Shown in pieces: positions 58,480-64,000 of a DNA stretch of 64,000 nucleotides. Numbering within the stretch: the stretch's first letter is position 1; each line of letters starts with the position of its first letter. The translations under genes were made by a program, and so were the position numbers. The notes beneath the pieces are model-generated. The model was not told where the DNA came from. It worked only from the letters and a program-made list of their open reading frames with translations, and did not search any database. The stretch is from Parasitella parasitica (taxonomy: Eukaryota > Mucoromycota > Mucoromycetes > Mucorales > Mucoraceae): NCBI GenBank assembly GCA_025201805.1, contig MU619263.1, positions 7,946-71,945 on the forward strand, given 5' to 3'.

Positions 58480-61141
58480 TTAATGATTACTCTGAACAAA
58501 CTGATTACTACTGTCGTCGTCAGTATCAGACTCTGACAGCTCATTTTCATCCAGTTCAGTCAATGGCTGAAGAACGTCAAATTCGTATCCTCCCGGTCCA
58601 AGCTGTCTGTCTTGGGTTGTCATGGTGACAGGTGGTTTCCATCCTTGGCGCTTGTAGAGATAGAGCCCTGTTGCTACTCCAAGAATAGCAAATGATCCCA
58701 CAACACTATACACTGTCGTCAAATAGCTATGGTCGTCTTTTGATTGCCCGGCTTCGGTCTCGACTTGGTCGTTTTCTTTGGCAGCGGTTTCAGTATCAGT
58801 TGCTGTAGCAGCAGGCGACTTGGGCTTGGGAGATTTACTGCTTTTGATACGAGTTGGTCTTGATGGAGTATCGTCCAACGGTGTGGTAATCGGCTTTATA
58901 GTGGAGGAAGTAGGCGTGATGGGGACTTCGTGTTCATTGTCGTCATGAAAGCCGATGGTCGAATGGATAGGTGTTCCCTCAAATGCCGGATCTTGCTCTC
59001 CAAATAATGTCAATGTCCAATTCAACATGAAGCCCCTTGATTCCGGACTATCAACATCATAGACGTTGAGTGTCCAATTCCCAACAGGGTTCTCTTCCCT
59101 ATGATAGATGTCAATGCCAAAAAAAAAAAAGTGCTTGCATCCTTTATCTCTCGCTTACCAATGCTTCACCGTCATAAATTTCCAGTTTTTCATACCCCCT
59201 TCATGTGTATCCAAATTGCGTCTAGTTGCCAATTCCGACTTGACGTGATTAGGACTCTCCAGGTCAATGACAATATTGCCACGTCTCTCATGTTCAATGT
59301 TTACGGTTGCTGTAATGTGCTCCAATCGAAGCAGACCGGCTGCCTTGATCATCTCCTCAGTGACCAAAACCGTATTTTTCAAGGCTCTTCTAGTTTTTAG
59401 GCCCGTAGAATCAGGAATTGCTCTCTTTTTCACTGGGCTGGGCAGTTCTAGCCATGTTTGTTGGTTTACCAGTTCGAACGTCTTTGCTGCTTCGACCAAT
59501 GCATAAGCATCCAGTTTACCATATCCAAATCTATGGTTGTATAGTCTTCCGGAAGGCAGTTTTTTCCAGTCGCTGTCGTTTGTATTAACAGGCACTGCTG
59601 TTTGAACACACAGGTGTTGTAAATCTCGCCAGGTTAATTCAGGTCGAACAGATAATACCAGCGCAAAAATACCAACTGCGTTGGGTGCAGCAGCCGATGT
59701 GCCACCGTGTCGATCAGAACAGCTGTTTTCGCCCACATCTGTGGTGTGCTGTTTGTTTGTTTATAACATCACAAAAAAAAAAGGGGAGGGGGAGGAGGAG
59801 GATTAATTAAAGTTTACAACGAAATGTCTTCCAAACTTACAATAAATTGGCCACCACCACTCGAATAAGTTACTACCAGTTGAGCCGAGCAGCTCTCAGA
59901 GTAAGGAGGATGTTCATTTCTATGGTCAATGGCTCCCACAGTGATCGTATAGATGCTGTTGGTATATCCATCAAAATTGCAGTTATCACCAGACACTGCA
60001 CCATTACCTGTGGCAAATACATAAATCGATCCTTTCCCCCCTCGGCCCTTTTTGATACCGTTGACAAAGGCATCTGCCAAAATACCGTTTGGTGCTTCCA
60101 TTGTTTGGCCATTGTCTGGCGGTCCCCATGAGCAGGAGAAAATCATGTTCTTTTGATACTCATAATTGAGTGCAATCGCTTCATCTGCATCAGTCAAATC
60201 GCCTGATAAAATACGTATGCCAGCCACTTTTGCTTCATATGCAATACCCATTCCACACACATCGTTCTTTACAGCAGCTATCTGTCCAGCACACCGAGTT
60301 CCATGGCTATCATCCCATAACTTTGGTGTAGGTAAAGACTCATGATCGTTGAAATCGTAGGAGCCTTCTGCATACTAACAGACGTTCCTAATAAGCATCG
60401 GGTTTCCTCGGTTTTTCCTTCGTCGTACTTACAAAATTATCCGCAAGATCTTTACTTTTGTAATCTAAACCATCATCCAGAATCGCTATATTAATGCCTT
60501 TACCAGCGATGCCTAACATTGCCACGAAATATATAAGCTATGGTTGAGAACTCGCGAACTGTGAAACCAACCTTGCTTCCAGACTCCTGTTACATTGATA
60601 TCATTGCCTGGAGTTTCTGTGTTGATCTATATGTATACAAGTTAGGACCATGTATTACACGCAATTAAAGTTTGTCAGTTACCAAATGCCATTGCTGAGG
60701 AAACCAGGGATCTGCGATACTTAAGGTCTTTTGTGCGTCGATCAGTTGTTTGTCTGCGGGTATTGGCCCACGTTTTGAACGTCGTTTTAAGGCCTGTTTT
60801 TCTATAGTCTTCACCTTCTGCCAGTGGTGAGAAGTGCCGTCTCGTTTTGCAAGTGAATGATACTTGAGTTTATCAAAATTGGCCAATACAGGATCATCTC
60901 TCTTCAAGCTTTGAGGAGAACTGACCATGAACCAAGTCTCTAGTTCGCCCACACTTCCTTCAAACCTCACCTGAAGCTGTTGAGCAATATGCTTTGCTGA
61001 CTCTAGGCTGCCTTCAGCAGAGGGTATATTCAGTGTATAGTAATCCCGATTAAGGTCTCTTTTCCCCATATATTTTTGAGCTTGTGCCGGAGTAAAAGTA
61101 GCAAACAACGCCACTGCTGTAAGGCTGAAAAGGTGAACCAT
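58480..61141 (-). CDS. KEX2: Kexin, Golgi proprotein convertase
   Basis: Late-Golgi Ca2+ serine protease cutting after Lys-Arg in secretory precursors (wall enzymes, pheromones). Six exons, 61141-60683, 60626-60572, 60512-60433, 60374-59841, 59748-59159 and 59098-58480, give 778 aa. In order: signal peptide MVHLFSLTAVALFATFTPAQA; propeptide ending in an autocleavage site (KRRSKRGP); subtilase triad Asp in AILDDGLD (about 180), His in WDDSHGTRCAGQ (about 222), Ser in DRHGGTSAAAP (about 394), with the oxyanion Asn in FATGNGA; P-domain (MKNWKFMTVKHWEENPVGNW); Ser/Thr stalk; one transmembrane helix (VVGSFAILGVATGLYLY); acidic cytosolic tail with Tyr/Phe sorting-like motifs (GGYEFDVLQPL). All key residues are present. 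Confidence 0.96.
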
Positions 61142-61949
61142 GATATTACACTCTAATATGAAAAAGAAAAAGCCAAGGAAAAAAGGAAGAAAAAGAAAGA
61201 TAGGGGCAGCTATAAAAAATGAAAACCTTCTTATTAAGGTAAAATCCAGTTTTCGCTACTGATTGAGACCCAACAGCGACGCACAATTTATCAATCCGAC
61301 CATGTACGAAAACAAAATACGCAAATCAAAGAGTTGCTTTAAAATGTGTTAGATCGGAAAGGCTGTCAACCTAGCCGCTGCTGGTGCAATTGTCAGACAA
61401 TGTCGCTTGCAATCATTCTCGTGGACAAAAGCAGGCAGACCAACATTTACGTTTCTTTCGCTCACGGTATGGGAAAACAGAACGACGATCAATTAGGGCA
61501 ATCTACCTGCGCTTGAAAATAAACATCTTTCATTGTTTGCGTGAAATATGTACATACCATGTTCTTCATCATGGCCACCATTTACTTCTAATTAATAAAT
61601 CACTTGATTGCTCCAAATATTTCTATGATTGCGAAAAGATGCAGCTACACGGTTGTAAAGTATAGCCGAAAAGAGTACTCTTTTTGATCATCTTTGTATG
61701 AAGTGAACACGTATATTACTCATCCAACAAATTTAAGAGATGATAGTACATGGGAAAAATAATGCATATATGCAAACGACTCTTTCAAGAAAAGTGAAAA
61801 GACCTTTTGTCATCTACTAAGTGTCATGAACTTGTAAATAAAGTAGAACCCGACTAGGATGTTTTCTGATACAAAACATTTCATGACTCATTCTATTTAT
61901 TACCAGAATTACTGGCGACGATTAACCTTAGATCGACCGACCAGGAATG

Positions 61950-61963
61950 GTTGCCGTAACAAC
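61950..61963. promoter_or_regulatory. RFX-type X-box (distal copy)
   Basis: GTTGCCGTAACAAC fits the RFX-factor X-box form GTTGCC-N2-GGCAAC/AACAAC with one imperfect half-site. It lies inside a longer repeat unit (ACCAGGAAtGGTTG) shared with the copy 63 bp downstream. Confidence 0.5.
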
Positions 61964-62012
61964 TGTGCTGAAATGATGGGCAATATTTAACATCAGGTCC
62001 GATCCAGGAACG

Positions 62013-62026
62013 GTTGTCATGACAAC
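62013..62026. promoter_or_regulatory. RFX-type X-box (proximal copy, perfect palindrome)
   Basis: GTTGTCATGACAAC is an exact 14-bp palindrome of X-box type, 584 bp before the SSN6 start codon. It is preceded by CCAGGAACG, matching the repeat unit of the distal copy. Confidence 0.55.
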
Positions 62027-62609
62027 GTAGTCAAAAAGTGGTAGCCATGAATACACCAAATATTACCAAAGATTGTTTCAAATTTATGCTGGTAGTAGTG
62101 TTTGACCTGTAAATTCTCGCTTCTTTAACCATTTTATGTTTTAGGACGACCTACAAATGCTGCAATCAATGTGCCAAGACCATGTAAAAAAAAATTACAG
62201 TTGAGCACAAGTATGTAAGAAATTCATTTGCAACTGAATTTTCTTTATTAAATTGGGCTTTTGTTGTATATTTTCGTTTAAGCTATGCCTTTTTATTATA
62301 ATATTTTTATTGATGATAAATGCAACTAACAATGTATGAGAACATTTTACTCATCATTTTAGTAGCTATTAAACTTTGACAAGATCAAACTCGAGCCCTG
62401 ATAACCTTATGTGATATTGAATCAGATCGCGATAACTTATAGTCGCCGCCAATTTTTTTTTAAAATGAATTCTTCTTTCTTCTCTTTCGGCTTTCTTCAC
62501 TTTTTCCTTTTTCTTCGCTTTCTATTGTTAACATCACCTTAAAACATCCCCTCCCCCCAAATCGCACATTCAGTAAACAGTAGCGCAAAATTAATATAGC
62601 CATAGCAAT

Positions 62610-64000
62610 ATGAATGCAAGCAACAGCGACATGCATTCGCAACAACCTGCGAATACAATGCAGAAATTGGCCTTTGTGAATGAGCAAACTTGGATAACTT
62701 TTGGTAAGGCCAAAAACACACTGATCAATTTTATAAGGTTTTTAACTGCAAATTGCAGGAAATCTGGCCGAAATGATGGGTGATCACGACAAGGCCATAA
62801 GCAGCTATGAATCAGCTCTTCGACATAACCCTTACTCTATCCATGCGTTGTCTCAAGTCGCATCAATTTATCGTGCAAAGGAACAATTTGACAGAGTAAT
62901 ATATGATGCACAGCTTTTAAACGTACACTGCGCTAACTATCCTACAGGCAGTAGAATATTTTAAGCGAGTTTTAGCAATCCAAGACAGCCATGGCGACAC
63001 TTGGGCAGGATTAGGGCATTGCTATTTGATGTCTGACAATCTCCAAGAAGCCTACCAGGCTTATCAACAAGCACTGTATCATCTACAAAATCCCAAAGAC
63101 CCGAAGCTATGGTATGGGATTGGCATTTTATACGACCGCTATGGTTCATTGGAACATGCTGAAGAAGCCTTTTCGGCTGTGATGAAGATGGACCCATACT
63201 TTGAGAAATCAAATGAGGTCTATTTCAGGCTGGGTATTATTTACAAGCAACAGCGCAAGTTTGATCCATCATTACAGGTGAGTGCTGTTTGAAAATCGCA
63301 GGATGTCTGTTTAATTAAGGCGCACAATAGTATTTTCAACATGTGCTGCAACATCCACCCAGCCCTCTAACTGAATCAGACATTTGGTTCCAAATAGGCC
63401 ATGTCCATGAGCAAAGGAATGAGGTATGTATAGTCTTGGCTGCAGTATAAACTCACCGTTAACTCTTAATAGTACGACGCTGCAAAAGAGGCATATGAGC
63501 ATGTGTTATCCGAGAATCCGGATCATGCAAAAGTCTTGCAGCAACTTGGATGGCTCTACCACCAGCCTGATACCTCCTTCACTAATCAGAAGCTGGCAGC
63601 AGACTTCTTGACAAAATCAATAAGCGCTGATAGCGCAGATGCCCAATCGTGGTATCTTTTGGGGCGATGTTATATGGCAGAACAAAATTACACCAAGGCC
63701 TATGAGTCATATCAACAGGCTGTGTATCGAGACGCCCGTAATCCCACATTTTGGTGCTCAATAGGCGTATTGTATTACCAAATCAACCAGTACAGAGACG
63801 CATTGGACGCTTATAGCAGAGCTATTCGCTTAAACCCTTATATTAGTGAAGTTTGGTATGACTTGGGGACTTTATACGAGTCATGCAATAATCAAGTGCA
63901 GGATGCGTTGGATGCGTATCAACGTGCGGCTGAACTGGATCCTAATAACGCTCACATTCAGCAGCGTATTGATTTGCTAAGGAAGCCTGTGAGTGGAAGC
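62610..64000 (+). CDS. SSN6: General transcriptional corepressor Ssn6/Cyc8, TPR part (runs off the window)
   Basis: Ssn6 pairs with Tup1 to repress many genes via DNA-bound factors. Five exons are visible: 62610-62703, 62759-62895, 62948-63277, 63331-63423 and 63473-64000 (open at the edge); 394 residues so far. A short N-terminus (MNASNSDMHSQQPANTM) leads directly into tandem TPRs, e.g. LAEMMGDHDKAISSYESAL, WAGLGHCYLMSDNLQEAYQA, LWYGIGILYDRYGSLEHAEE, SWYLLGRCYMAEQNYTKAYE, FWCSIGVLYYQINQYRDALD and VWYDLGTLYESCNNQVQDAL. The WYGIGxLYxRYG and WCSIGVLYYQINQYxDALDAY repeats are hallmarks of Cyc8/Ssn6. The long variable tail is outside the window. Confidence 0.95.

Larger units (their letters stand above)
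61142..62609. other. KEX2-SSN6 divergent intergenic region
   Basis: A 1.47 kb promoter region shared by two divergent genes. It contains the two X-box palindromes listed separately. Otherwise AT-rich with no gene; a 93-codon frame at 61384-61665 is unrecognised. Confidence 0.5.

Overview
This window is fungal nuclear DNA from an early-diverging filamentous lineage, most likely Mucoromycota, order Mucorales. The evidence is short GT-AG introns (mostly about 45-80 nt) in AT-rich sequence, a Ste12-type factor carrying C-terminal C2H2 fingers, a myosin-motor/chitin synthase fusion, and decayed Tc1/mariner and Fanzor-like elements of the kind common in Mucorales. The genus cannot be fixed from the sequence alone. 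I rebuilt gene models by hand from splice signals and reading-frame phase. Every multi-exon model listed sums to whole codons.

Layout. 1-605 is the 3' end of a Tc1/mariner-like transposon. 1.5-15 kb holds CYP51 lanosterol demethylase (-), the SAGA deubiquitinase Ubp8/USP22 (-), a SWIB-domain protein (+), a secreted fasciclin protein (-), a Ste12-like transcription factor with a long polyQ tract (+) and a mitochondrial PPR protein (-). 15-31 kb is a cell-wall/ribosome block: a class V chitin synthase fused to a myosin motor (-), BUD23 (-), mitochondrial uS13 (+), ROK1 helicase (-) and a second chitin synthase-like gene (-) whose catalytic motifs are degenerate. 31-36 kb has a 180-nt assembly gap, a Pho80/Pcl-type cyclin (-) and a LUC7 splicing factor (-). 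36.3-41 kb is gene-poor. 41-49 kb holds a GPI-anchored Kre9/Knh1-like wall protein (+), a GH35 beta-galactosidase (+) and a Ras guanine-nucleotide exchange factor (-). 49-53 kb is gene-poor and contains a broken Fanzor-like element. 53-64 kb holds an MFS anion:cation symporter (+), an ING-family PHD protein (+), mitochondrial DnaJ MDJ1 (-), kexin KEX2 (-) and the 5' part of the SSN6/CYC8 corepressor (+, running off the window).

Themes. Cell-surface genes are frequent: two chitin synthase-type proteins, fasciclin, a GPI-anchored wall protein, kexin, and CYP51 for ergosterol. Several chromatin/transcription genes are also present: Ubp8, ING, Ssn6, SWIB and Ste12. The observations I rate most worth checking are the catalytically degenerate chitin synthase paralogue linked to the intact class V enzyme, two RFX-type X-box palindromes upstream of SSN6 (Ssn6 being the known corepressor partner of the RFX factor Crt1 in yeast), a decayed Fanzor-like element, a predicted 32-nt intron in ROK1, and a cluster of UGUA motifs just downstream of the Ste12-like gene.
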